Source of the DNA: Amphibalanus amphitrite
Lineage: Eukaryota; Arthropoda; Thecostraca; Balanomorpha; Balanidae
DNA: 64,000 nucleotides
Direction: 5' to 3'
Assembly: GCF_019059575.1 (NCBI RefSeq)
Contig: NW_024881502.1
Location: 806,001 to 870,000, forward strand
How positions within the stretch are numbered: the first letter of the stretch is position 1; each line of letters opens with the position of its first letter. The notes under the pieces are model-generated. The model was not told the origin of the DNA, ran no database searches, and saw only the letters and a program-made list of their open reading frames with translations. This document shows, in pieces, positions 20,264 through 31,119 of the stretch. A program made the position numbers and the translations under genes.

Positions 20264-23200
20264 GGGGCATTCCACGTCAAATCAAACACCGAAATCCGTC
20301 ATCCCCTTCGATTTTTCTGACGTTAGGCGGCACGGGCGGACATCGATAGCAGCGCCTCTATCGGTCACTAGGGAAAGCTGGGCTGTAGGCGACGATATAC
20401 CGGCTGAGTTGTCACACGTTGAATAGGTTAATAGCCATCCGTCTTGTGAAAAAGTTGAACTTTTGCCTTTAATATTTCTACTGGCAATTTTAAAAGTGTC
20501 TTCCCATGGATTACAAAACCGTTTAGATTATTGTATTCACTTCAAGCCTTCCCTATTGTTCTTGATGATGCGGGAACTATTTCTAATTAGTGTTTCTAGC
20601 TTAGTAAAAGAACATACTGTGCAAACGATGAAAAAAGCATAAATGGAAGATTTTAAATGCAATTTTCTCTAACAATTAATGGTAAATTCTCTACATATCA
20701 AGGAAAAGGTGCATGCTATTTGATAATTTAAAGTTCTTGGGGCCAGTTGTTTTCTTCTTTTCTTACGTCGCCCCAATGGCCGCGAATACACTTGTGATAA
20801 CGCCTATCGAAAATTTGTAGGTAGACTGGGCATGGTTCAAAACTGAGTTGCGTATAATATTTTCGAAATATGATAACGTATCGCTGAGATATAGGTCATC
20901 AAATATAGCGAAAAATGCCACGCATCAATTTTTTAAATGGCTATAACTCTGGTTCCTTTTCTGGTATCAAAATGATATTAACAGGGTCTTATAGGCCATT
21001 GATAAGGCTTTGATTTTTAATTATGAAATTAAATTGAAGTGACCTTGAAATGCATTTGACCTTTAATTAAAACAGAAAAATTTAAATAGCAAGAAACACG
21101 TCACCTTCGATTTGGGTAATTTTTACATATTATGTCCGTCACAATGTTCCTAACCATCTGTGAAAAAATTGGAGTGGGTCATTCATAACTTTCGCGGCAA
21201 ACGCCGTTTTCATGCATCAACATCACGCAACCGCGCGTGACCTTGAAAGACAGAGTCAAGACATGCTTGCTTGTGTACACTTTCTGAAATGAATGATTGC
21301 TGATTAGTGATATCCCAAACTCTGCGAGAATGGAAATGCATAGTCATCGTAGTCAAGCATTCACGTTCCATAGTAAAAGTGTCTCAGGCAAACGGTATTT
21401 TGCGGTGAATTTTGGGCCGTGTGGAAATGCATCATGAAGTAAATTCAACAAAAACATTATCACGCAACGATATCTTCACGTCTTTTGATCTTCACTATAC
21501 GAAAGAACATACATTTTTTTAGCATGTATGGGGAATTTCTAGTTAATCCAATAATAAATATGGCAGTTAGAGGCCTCAGCTAAGAGTAACATGTCGCCGG
21601 CTGAGGCGGGCTCGGCCGATGCGGGAAACGCAGCATTGCGGCAGCAATCACAATTTTGTGTTTACACGTTCATATTTCAATTGTTTACCAACTGATTTTC
21701 AAAATTCTTTCACCATAAGATTGCCTGTACATTTCTTAGTCTTCTCACAAAATTTGACGCGAATCGAACGTAATCAGCGGTAGGGAGCGCGATGTAAAGA
21801 CGGAACCGTTCCGTTCCGTCCCGGCACAGTCTACAATTCAGGCGGCGCGTAGCGGTCGGCGCCGGCTGCCGAGTCGCCGCGTCGCTGCGGCGACAGAATG
21901 TTAACTTTACACCGCTATTACTAGAACAGTTGTGAACCGATTTTCTTATTGCTTGCACGATGAGATGTCCAATTCAATTCTTGACAGGTAGCCATAATTA
22001 ATTTCGCATTCATCTTATGAGATATTGGCGAAAAAACAGGAGGGGTGGGCGAAATTCGCTCTTCCCCCTCCACTGCGCATGCTAACATACGTTTACATAT
22101 GTGCAATTTTCTTCAAAACTTATGAATGGCCCACTCTAATTTTTTTCACAGGTTGTTAACCCGCGCCCCACTGGGGTCTGTGTATAACACGCCCTACTGG
22201 GGGGGGGGGGGGGCTATTCATAGCCCCCCCTCCTAACTCCGAAACTACTGGGCCGATCGTCAAAACTCAAACGGCGTCTGATAGCCCCGGAAAAACTGTC
22301 GAGCGAAACCTAATTTCATTGATCTGGAGGTCACCGATGACGTCACAGGTCAGGTCAAAGGAAAAATTATTAGCACTTTGGTTTGTTCACATTTTGGGCT
22401 CTGGCCGCCGTCTTACAAGTCAGATCAGGCTCATTTTTGGTTTCCACACTCGTGAACAGATGCTCTAGATACCTTGAGGGTACCAAACTTGTACTTTGAT
22501 TTTCAGGTCAGGGTCAGCCGTCAGGTCATCACAGGTCACGAAAATATTGTATCATGCGTCGGTCACGTGACACATGTTTTATGGTCCATTTAGGCCATAG
22601 ATTTCGAATTTGATGTCGTCTATGTCATTCGAGGTCATTTTGAGTCGAATTTAGCTTAGGTCAGGTCACTTTCAGGTCAAAAAAGGTCAAATTTTGAAGT
22701 TAAAATTTTTCAACAAAAAAGGTGTCTATTGGATGCAGTTGGAGCTCAGGAACACGATGGTGCCATTTATATAAGTGTTCGATGCCAAATACGTACTGAA
22801 AAATTGATTTGAAAAATTAATAATTGTGAATTTTTTGCAATAATGCGTACATCTTGGCCATTTTTGAATATATTTAGCTAAAACTTGCTAGAGTTAGTCA
22901 TAATCATGCGTTCTGTCACATTTATTCCGGTTTTTTCGAAAAGTCAAAAACTTTTTGAAAAAAATATAAAAATATAAATTTTGAATATTATTATATAAAA
23001 TTTTCGAAATTTTCAAAATTTTGAAAATCCGAGGTAGCAGTTTGATAGCGCGGTTAATTTTGAGTTCTTTCATGCAAAGAAATTGGATCTAGCTTAAAAA
23101 CTGAGCTCTTGGGAGCGATTGCCGTGGTTCAATGTTTTGCGTCGAAATCGGACGAACATGACGTCACTCTGACGTCATTTCCGGCCGACCTATGGTAGCT

Positions 23201-23752
23201 ACGAAGTTCAAATTTTGACACAAGGTGTCAAATTGATGCAGCCAAAGGTACTGAAAGTTTGGCGTCGATCCGTCAAGCGGTTTGGAAGTTATTGCAGAAA
23301 AACGGGAGGGGGGCTATAAATAGCCCCCCAGTGGGGCGCGGGTTAAGAATATGGTAGGCAATAAAATATATGAAAATGAGCCAAATCGAAGGTGACGTGT
23401 TTTTTTCTATTTCAATATTCGTGCTTAAGAACAGAGTTAAGCAAATTTCAAGGTCATATATTTAAGTAGGTGCAATTCTAAACAAATGCTTAAGAAATTA
23501 CCTAAACAGTAAGGTTTATTTCATTCAAATCAAACAAGTACAACCAAAGTTATGATCGTTCAAAAATATAAAGATGCAACATTTTGTAAAAATTTGATGC
23601 CCTATCTTTAGAAGACCTGTGGTCAGAATGTGCAAAAAACATCAATGTAATGTCCGGGGCCACACAGGAACTCGCTCACAAATTTATAATAAAATCGCTG
23701 ATGGTAAGGTGCAAAACAGCCGATTTTTGTTCGATTTGACGTGGAATGCCCC
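20264..23752. mobile_element. GGGGCATTCC inverted-repeat element, copy 1 (3.49 kb, 4-bp TSD)
   Basis: Begins GGGGCATTCCACGTCAAATC and ends GATTTGACGTGGAATGCCCC, perfect 20-bp inverted termini, flanked by GGAC at 20260-20263 and 23753-23756. Internal inverted segments (CTGTGAAAAAATTGGAG at 21158; its partner ends at 22151) give a foldback structure, and part of the interior (about 21540-22150) is related to 58284-58860 in the second copy. A 1.19-kb TTAA element (22156-23346) is nested inside. No transposase seen. A 4-bp duplication fits several superfamilies; none assigned. Confidence 0.88.
22156..23346. mobile_element. TTAA element family B, complete copy nested in the 3.5-kb element
   Basis: Flanked by TTAA; ends CCCGCGCCCCACTGGGG and CCCCAGTGGGGCGCGGG. 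Subterminal hairpins are a G-run, CTATTCATAG, C-run on the left (about 22199-22229) and GGGGGGCTATAAATAGCCCC on the right (about 23310-23329). The interior holds several AGGTCA half-sites and no ORF. TTAA duplication with CCC/GGG termini is the piggyBac-type arrangement (family knowledge); transposase source unknown. Confidence 0.92.
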
Positions 23753-23756
23753 GGAC

Positions 23757-24759
23757 GCCTCCTGTAGAGTGCCATAAATAAAGCCCAGTGCCACCCCAGG
23801 CGCCGCGGGTTAGATGTTACGACTAAGAAAATGCACCGGACGGGGAAATGTAACGCATGGAACAGTGCCGTTTTATAAGCTGAAGCACCAGAAGCACCTT
23901 AATTAAACCTAGAATGTAGCTATATTTGGTGTTGAAATTGACAGCACCATTGCACAACTACACATGTATTCCTTTTTATCACCTATCTCCTATGCTACAC
24001 CCATCCCTTTTCGTCAGTGTCGAATAGCTCAGCCCCCAACTCGATGGTCGCGCCATTTTCATTTCCTTGCGTTTTTTGTACCGTTTTATAATAATAGAAA
24101 CAAATTTTAGCAGCATTAACACTTATGTGAGATGTTCTCCATTCCATTTCTAATGCCACGTCGCTTTCTTTTGAATTAAAATTTTAAGTAGGTAGGTACT
24201 GACAATTGTTGATGAATTATGCCGACGAACAAATTACCATGGTCGATATTCGTTTTTTTTTCTTAAATGTCAGCGAATTTTCATCTGAAGGCATCGACTG
24301 CGCCCTTCGCGGAACCCAGCTAAATGGTAAAATGCCACTGGGTTCACGCTTCAGCTGGCTGAGAATTCGAGGGCACCTCCAAGCAGATGGCCTTTCTGTT
24401 AAGTGAATCGACCAATCGAGCGAATCTTGTAAGCTCTGTAAATCTAAGCGAAGCTTGTAAGCTCTGACACAAATCAGAGCAGAGATAAAATACGCACTGC
24501 TGCTCACGTCGTGAAACTTTGACTACAACATCAATTTAACATCATTCACGTAGCTACAACACGGAAGGGAGGAACTTGACTGGCAATATCTTAAAATTAG
24601 AGACTTCAGCCTCAGTCTCTTTAAGCAGAGTCGAGTGCCTCAACAGAGCTCGTTGTCCCAATAATTCGACACTTTCAGTGCCGATTGATGAAGTCCATGC
24701 TGGAACGAGAGCAACTATTTCGCCTCCAGGCAGGCGGGCTGCTTCGTAATGACCGTTGA
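23757..24759. other. Intronic sequence with a small minus-strand frame at its right end
   Basis: No gene in 23757-24540. A minus-strand frame ends (stop) at about 24554 and reads through complex, non-repetitive sequence up to 24759, where a hAT element interrupts it. The frame resumes at 25896-25912, beyond the insertion. Product not recognised. Confidence 0.35.
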
Positions 24760-25119
24760 CACGCCAGTAGAGCACTTCACGGATAGACTTTTTAGGATCC
24801 GGCCCGGCCCATATCCGGCAAGTCATATCCAGATCCGCCCATTATCCGCCTTTCTTTGAATATCAGAATCCGGCCCACCCATGGCCCGTATTGCAGCCAA
24901 ACTTCCAAAAAATATCCGTAATAATCCGTTTCACCAATAACTGGTTTCACCCAAAACTGGACTAACAAATTCAATCTAACGGACCAGACAGCCATACATC
25001 TCACAGACCATCATGGTTCCAAAAACCATGCTTATAAACCTAAACCACATGAAAATCACCACATTGGTAAACTAGGTATCATCCTGCCGCTTAACACATT
25101 AGGTTAATTTTTAACACCA

Positions 25120-25332
25120 TTGATATCCTCGCTCTTTATAACTAGAAGATCTGACCGTGAGACAAGACAGTCGGATAACCTAGATCTGGTTGCTCCGCGA
25201 ACAGATTTTATGAAATATTCACTGTCATATCATGGCTCTAAATTGTGGAATAGTTTGCCCACTAGAATGAGGAATGCCTCAAAATTTGAACTGAAAAAGT
25301 ACCTCCTAGCAAAAGCAAACACTGACAACTGA
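25120..25332 (+). pseudogene. C-terminal fragment of a non-LTR reverse transcriptase
   Basis: The last 70 codons end in TGA at 25330-25332. The pattern RRSDRETRQSDNL, RTDFMKYSLSYHG, LWNSLPTRMRNA, FELKKYL is the typical tail of CR1/RTE/jockey-like LINE polyproteins (tR..., rrsf.Y.ga.lWN.LP..ir.a.s...FK..L). No RT core is present; this is a 5'-truncated remnant inside a hAT element. Confidence 0.72.
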
Positions 25333-25382
25333 TGATCGTTTCACCCAATGTATGCGAATGTACTCGTATGTGCCCTGCAGTG

Positions 25383-25597
25383 TACAGTCTGTCTTAAAAG
25401 TACCGCGCAAAGTGACGGTGGATCCATCGAGCCTGACTGAGGAAGGGCGTGCTAAATTTGGGTCACCGAAGCAATTGACATCCTCGTCCATTCCTTAGGT
25501 CAATTGGTCGGTGACTTTCAAATTAAAACAGACCCTTTCTCGGTCAGGCTTGATGGATCCACCGCCACTTTGCGCGGTACTTTTAAGACAGACTGTA
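25383..25597. mobile_element. TA-flanked 215-bp MITE (CAGTCTGTCTTAAAAGTACC family)
   Basis: Near-perfect inverted termini of about 45 bp, beginning TACAGTCTGTCTTAAAAGTA and ending with its complement, with GGTGGATCCATC subterminal. TA at each end fits a Tc1/mariner-type non-autonomous element. Related decayed copy at 8522-8743. Confidence 0.9.
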
Positions 25598-25895
25598 CAG
25601 TTAAACGTACCAACCATCACTGTTTACCGCATGTGAATTGGCAATGTTCCACTGTAACGCCCACCCGATGATCGTGGTTAGTGGAATAAACGATATAATA
25701 ATAATAATAATAATAACTTCAATGTTGAATGTTAAAATTTTGATCCGTTTTGATCCGGGTTCAACCTTCAATTCCCAAATCCGGCCCGCCCATATCCGTT
25801 CTTTTTTAACAAATTTAGAATCCAATCCTATCCGGTCCGCGGATTTATCCGTGGATAACGGATTTATCCGGCCCATGAAGTGCTCTACACGCCAG

Positions 25896-26143
25896 GCATT
25901 CAGAGTATACATATAAGCGATATAAAATCCCCATCCACTTTTTCCTTATATCCATATTTCAGTCCAGATATGTAGTTTGCAGTCTTGTTTCTTGTGTTGG
26001 TGCTGTTAATTATCTTGTCAGCACGACTCTTTAATATTTTTGCATTGTTTCAATATAAGGTGTTGTTACAAAAAGTACACCAGCTCATAGTTTAGTAGAT
26101 TAGCCGTCCAATTAGCAGGCTGACGTTGCCGTTCTGTTTTCAG
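25896..26143. other. End of the 11-kb intron
   Basis: AT-rich, ending in acceptor CCGTTCTGTTTTCAG. No other feature. Confidence 0.5.
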
Positions 26144-26748
26144 TGCCTACAGAAGTGGCCACCCTGGGCGACGCTGCCAGTTCAGCGGTGGCCCCGGAAC
26201 CGGCTGTCCCCGCCACCGAGCAGACCGTCGTCCCCGCCACAGACGAGCAGACGGCGCACGCCACAGACGAGCCCGCACCCGCCACAGACGAGCAGACGGC
26301 GCCCGCCACAGACGAGCAGACGGCGCCCGCCACAGACGAGCAGTCCGCGCCCGCCACCTCCACTGAGGAGACAGCCCCTGCGACCGAGGAGGTTTCCACT
26401 ACCGCGCCGGAGGCCGGACCCGCCACGGAAGAGACGGTTCCAACTGCCGATGAGGCCGTTCCTGCCATCGAGGAGATCGTTCCTACCACAGTTGAAACAG
26501 TACCTGTCAACGAGGACCCGGTTCCAGCCACGGAGGTGACCGCTCCCGCTGCCGGGGAGGCGGCTCCCGCTGCCGGGGAGGCGGCGGCCCCCGTCACTGA
26601 GGAGACCGCCGCCCCGCCGGCCGTGGCCGAGCAGTGTCCGCTGGGCGAGCTGCGCTGTCTGGGCGGCCTGTGCATCTCACTGGACCAGGTGTGTGACGGC
26701 CGCGCACAGTGTCCGGACGGCGCCGACGAGCTCAACTGCCGCGAGTGA
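26144..26748 (+). CDS. LDLa membrane protein, terminal exon (repeat stalk and LDLa domain 3)
   Basis: Phase-1-in; the G at 15134 plus TG gives Val. 200 residues then TGA at 26746-26748. A Pro/Ala/Thr/Glu-rich stalk with about 7-residue repeats (TDEQTAPA) and VPxTxExVP segments covers residues 1-162. A third LDLa with six cysteines follows (C-PLGELR-C-LGGL-C-ISLDQV-C-DGRAQ-C-PDGADELN-C), three residues from the C-terminus (RE after the last Cys). The acceptor is GTTCTGTTTTCAG. Over the eight visible exons the mature message encodes 918 residues. The C-terminal LDLa position fits a type II receptor-like protein; no protease or other catalytic domain follows. Confidence 0.9.
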
Positions 26749-26854
26749 GGCGCCGCGGCCGGCGTCAGCTCACAGCCAGTGAGCGGCGATCGGGAAGGGG
26801 GCCTCGGCGAAACGACTCACAGTGCGCCTCTCCTGGTCATTCGGTGCCGGCCGG

Positions 26855-27120
26855 AGCTGCGCCGCCGCCGGACCGGGAGCGGGGGTGCGCTCCGTCTGAC
26901 ACCCTGCGCCGCCGCCGGACCGGGAGCGGGGGTGCGCTCTGTCCGATACCCTGCGCCGCCGCCGGACCGGGAGCGGGGGTGGGCTCTGACACCCTGCGCC
27001 GCGCCGGACCGGGAGCGGGGGTGGGCTCTGTCCGACACCCGGAGCTGCGCCGCCGCCGGACTGGGAGCGGGGATGGGCTCCGTCTGAGAGCGGGGGTGCG
27101 CTCTGTCCGACACCCGGCTG
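26855..27120. repeat. GCGCCGCCGCCGGACCGGGAGCGGGGGTG minisatellite
   Basis: About five to six imperfect units of 45-60 bp starting about 100 bp after the stop codon. GC-rich, with open frames on both strands that are artefacts. Confidence 0.88.
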
Positions 27121-27644
27121 CTGCGCCGCTACCTACTGAGCGCCGCGTGAGCTGGCTCACTGAGGGGAGCTCGCTCCTCTCATAGGAGGAGACCAGGGAC
27201 GGCAGTGTGTCTGATGTGCATGTGTGCGGCATGTGGCTGGAATGGTTGGAGAGATAGATCTAAGCCGATGTCGGCCAGAGAAGGATTGTGTTCACCGCCG
27301 GCGCCGGCCGGCCGCGAGTGCTTGGCGATCACTGTCGGCTGTCACCAGTAGTGACGCTGGTGAGTGACATTGGTGACCTCGGTGTCCGTGGGATGACGAA
27401 CAGCTGTCTCCACTGAGTGGGTCTGTCACCAGTGGTAGACTCTGCAGTGTTAGTGTTGTCGGACGAGGTCTGTGTTAGACACGGTCTGTGTCAGACGCGG
27501 TCTGCTGTCGGGTGCCGGACGCGGTCTGTATCGGATGCAGTCTGTTGTCGCACGCGGGCTCTGCTCGGTTGGTTCGGCAGTTGATAATCGAGTGGTAACC
27601 GAGGTGAGCGGCTCGCTCTCGAGTGGATAGCCAGACTAGTCGGC

Positions 27645-27780
27645 TAGACTCGGTGTCCGCCGCTCCACTCGGTGTCCGCCGCTCCAGTCTGTGTCCGCGG
27701 ATCCAGTCTGTGTCCGCGGATCCACTCGGTGTCCGCGGCTCCAATCTGTGTCCGCGGCTCCAGTCTGTGACCTGACTCCA
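27645..27780. repeat. About 19-20 bp CTCGGTGTCCGCCGCTCCA repeat
   Basis: About seven units of (C/G)TGTCCGCGGATCCAGTCTG type in tandem. Confidence 0.85.
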
Positions 27781-28289
27781 GTCAGTGTCCGTGCGGCGTC
27801 TGATAGGTATTCCGTCCCGGAGCGCGAGTCGCCTCGTAAGACCGACGCAGTCAAGTTAAATGGTCCGGAACTGCCGCACTGAGACAAAGAACTGAGGAGC
27901 TGTGCTGTGATGTCAGTGTAGATGTCTGTCGTTGCACTGTTTGACAGAGGCGTACAGCAGCGTAGCCATTGTGTTGCGGTTTTCGATAGTGTTTACTGGT
28001 GCTAGCGTCATCTAGCAAAGAACGTCGTTTTGTTCTACCATTGGGACCACAACTCGTTTGAGGTGGTGTGAAGGATATCATGTTTATCATGGTTTGCTCT
28101 TATATTAAATTCATGCTTGTTCATCGGTGTTTAATACATTTCGTAGAACAATGTAGTTCGGGTGCTTATAACAGCGTAATATATCGTCGGCCAGATATCA
28201 TGCCCGAAGCTCGTCAGACCGAACAAGCCGCTTCCTCGGACCACCACTGAGTGCCAGTCATTACCGTGGTAGAGAACAGATAGGACGGA

Positions 28290-28555
28290 CAGGGAGGACG
28301 GGGGGAGGGAGACGGGCAGAGGGAACGGGCAGAGGGAGACGGACAGAGGGAGACGGACAGAGAAACGGGCAGAGGGAGACGGACAGAGGGAACGGGCAGA
28401 GGGAATGGGCAGAGGGGCAGACAGAGGGGATGAACCGTGGGACGGGGACGGACAGCGGGAACGGAGTGCGGATAGCGGGGCAGATAGCAGGGCAGACAGC
28501 GGGGCGGACAGCGTGGACAGCGGGGACGAACAGGGACAGGGACGGGGACGGTAAA
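28290..28555. repeat. Purine-rich GGGAGACGGACAGAG repeats
   Basis: Irregular 14-17 bp units GAACGGGCAGAGGGAGACGG giving repetitive frames on both strands. Non-coding. Confidence 0.85.
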
Positions 28556-28828
28556 GAGCAGCGGGATGGACTTGATGCCATATTTTCCGCCAGCCAAACG
28601 ACTTCAGTGCACTTCTAGAACGCTGACAGAGCGTGAGTAACGACACATATTGAATTGCTATTTCTATAAGTCTGACATGAAATTGGACAAGAACACACTC
28701 GCTTACAATGCATGCGTCGAAAAAGACGGCGACTCAGCTCTAAAAACTCACCATTGACCAGAAATAGATAGTGGTCCACCTGGCCAGCATTGTCGACTGA
28801 AGTGTCAACAAGGACTCCAATCCATGGT

Positions 28829-29726
28829 CACTGGCGGATCCAGGCTTGCGTTTTGGGGGGGGGGGGCAACTCATGCAGGAGCCAAACCTAGGGTACCCCC
28901 AAATCCTGTTTTCTCATCGGATTTAGGCCACTTATTTTTCGTCACAGCCCTGACACTATGAATTTTTTTTTAACTAAAAAGAAAAATATATAAATGGTAG
29001 CCCACCCGACCCATGCCTTTATATTACTTTGTAAACACTTACCATTGTTTTTATCGACCAGTTAAAGGGACCCTCCCACCTTAACATTAGATTTGAGCTG
29101 AGATAGCCAAAATGGGGTCCCTGGCTCACAATTACCGGTTTCGGCACGCACTCACAACATCGAGAAATGCCTTAAATCGGAAATATTGAATTTCAAAATT
29201 GCAGCATTTTGATTCAGAGGGGCTAATGCTTTTGGATACCCCTCTGAATGTGTGACGTCAGCGGAGATCTAATGATTTTTTAATATTTTACTAAAACGTT
29301 TGGTAGCATGCGGTGGTATAGGCTGCTTTGCGCGCAACAAATGCCGCACTTTCAAATAAAGTCGCTAGGAACAGCAGCGGATATCCCAAAAAGAAAACAA
29401 AAATAAAAGTCTAATCTCTTGAAAACCGGTGAATATTTTTCGATAAAATTTGGTAGATATTCGTTTTCGCCCTTTCTGAACCTAGCGACATCACTTTCAT
29501 GCCAATTCATTAACTTTTTTGAAGGTGGGAGGGTCCCGCTTCGAGTCAGTGCTTGGGTCCCTTTGCGGGCCGGAGGTGGTAAAACAGCCCTGTCTAACTC
29601 GGCTCCTGGGCCACGCCCTGATTGAACTATGTTTCATTATCGTTTGGGGGAGGGGGAAAACGGGCCACTTTAGGCCTCTGGGAAGGGGGCATGGCCCTAA
29701 ATGCCCCCTCCCTGGATCCGCCAGTG
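28829..29726. mobile_element. CACTGGCGGATCCAGG-ended element
   Basis: Inverted termini CACTGGCGGATCCAGG and CCTGGATCCGCCAGTG, each followed internally by long G- or C-runs. The CACTG start suggests a CACTA/Chapaev-type (CMC) non-autonomous element (inference); no clear target duplication. An AGGGACCC MITE (29062-29537) is nested inside. Relatives at 31074-32055 and a right-end fragment at 32265-32357. Confidence 0.8.
29062..29537. mobile_element. AGGGACCC-family MITE, copy 2, right end truncated
   Basis: TTAAAGGGACCCTCCCACC left end and interior match 10130-10626. The right end stops at GGTGGGAGGGTCCC without TTAA. Confidence 0.88.
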
Positions 29727-31073
29727 TAAGAAGAGACCATTGGAGCTGCAGTTGGGTACCTCAGACATCAGGGTACGCCTTCAGATGTATGTATAGGGCT
29801 CGCATGGAGACCTCTTATGCTATAGTGTACTGAAAGGACCCAAAGGAGCCTGTCTATATGGGCTCCCGGAGATAGACGTGGGCCCTCAGGAGCCCGCCAG
29901 AGCCCCAATGAGGGATAAGTGAGGGATACCAAGTGCCTGCAATTGCATATTGCATAAGCCATAACGCCTTTACAAATCAATATACTAGATGCCGGCAGCG
30001 CTCTTGCGTTGCCTTGGGCCAGAATTGGAGGAACGGTACTGAGGGCACACACCGGGCCAAACCACCGAAACCCAGACTGAGCTTGGACTGAACCTGAAAC
30101 CAAACGAAACATCCCAAAAATGCTTCGAAGCACGTGAGATTGGTGCGGATATCTTCCTACAGTATGGTATGAATTAACTGCACGTGCATGGTTCATGTCC
30201 CAGGCACCCCAGTGCAGTCATTTTCATAACATCATGTAGCGTGTGTCTAGTTCTATCAGTGTACCGACTTTTGTGTCGCTAGATCGACGTTTCCCGGGAT
30301 CAGAAGATCCCTAGTCAAAACCGTTATCCGCCCCCCGCACGCGCAGCTTGCACCCCTGGGATATTATCTCGCCGGAATGTTACGACTCAATGTATTCTTC
30401 TTATGACCTGCAAGTTTTGAACCAGTTAGAGCGGCCGTTTACCCTGCAGGCGTGGCAACGCACGAAGGGGTGCAATCGGCTTGCACGTACCTAGCTCGTG
30501 CAACACAGAGTTTAGCTCAACCAAATGTGCACTATTTTGGAGGCCTTGCCTGAGACTACCATTGAACCGATTTTGAGGTTGATAGCTCAAAATTTCTTTG
30601 AGCCAGAGGACCTCACGTCAAAACGGTTTTCCGCCCCCAGCACGTGCAGCCTGCACCCCTCGCAGACGGTGACCCCCCTGGAAACTGGTTCAAGGTGTTA
30701 CCGATGTGTCCCGCCAGTGTGGCTTTGTCCGTGACCTCGGGTTGACCTGTAGCCTTGACAAAAAATTTCGTGTCACCGAAACTTTGAAGCGGAATAGCAT
30801 GTGCCACGAAGCACTGAGCGAACCGAGGCCAGTACCAAAAGTTTACCTCGCCGGAGACGAGTCAAACAGTCCCACTTTCGTCCCGATCGGTCCACCCATT
30901 TTGACTCCAGGTCCAAAAAGGCTTGGACAAACTCACATACTCACTCACATACTCACTCACATACTGACAAACAGGCTTGGCCGAACTTTTCTTCAGCGAC
31001 CCACCAATGGGAATTTCCGGATGCAAAAGCATGCTATCGCATGCTTTTGATCCTCCAATTCTGGATTATGCAT
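29727..31073. other. Intergenic, no gene recognised
   Basis: A roughly 40-bp phrase (CAAAACGGTT..CCGCCCCC.GCAC) occurs twice at about 30316 and 30617. (CTCACATACT)n lies at 30930-30965. Otherwise nothing. Confidence 0.35.
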
Positions 31074-31119
31074 CAGTGGCAGATCCAAGGGGGGCCACAT
31101 GGGTCATGACCCCCTTGGT

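Larger units (their letters stand above)
24768..25887. mobile_element. hAT-type element with 8-bp target duplication
   Basis: Termini TAGAGCACTTCA and TGAAGTGCTCTA are perfect inverted repeats, flanked by CACGCCAG at 24760-24767 and 25888-25895. An 8-bp duplication with short inverted ends is the hAT signature. Subterminal GGCCCATATCCGG/CCGGCCC motifs occur at both ends. It contains a LINE fragment (25120-25332) and a TA-flanked MITE (25383-25597). No hAT transposase ORF seen. Confidence 0.92.
26749..28289. other. Probable 3' UTR and downstream sequence
   Basis: Contains the minisatellites listed separately. No AATAAA close to the stop; ATTAAA at about 28104-28109 is the first plausible poly(A) signal I noticed, giving a weak estimate of the transcript end. 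Short frames in this stretch have no domain. Confidence 0.3.
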
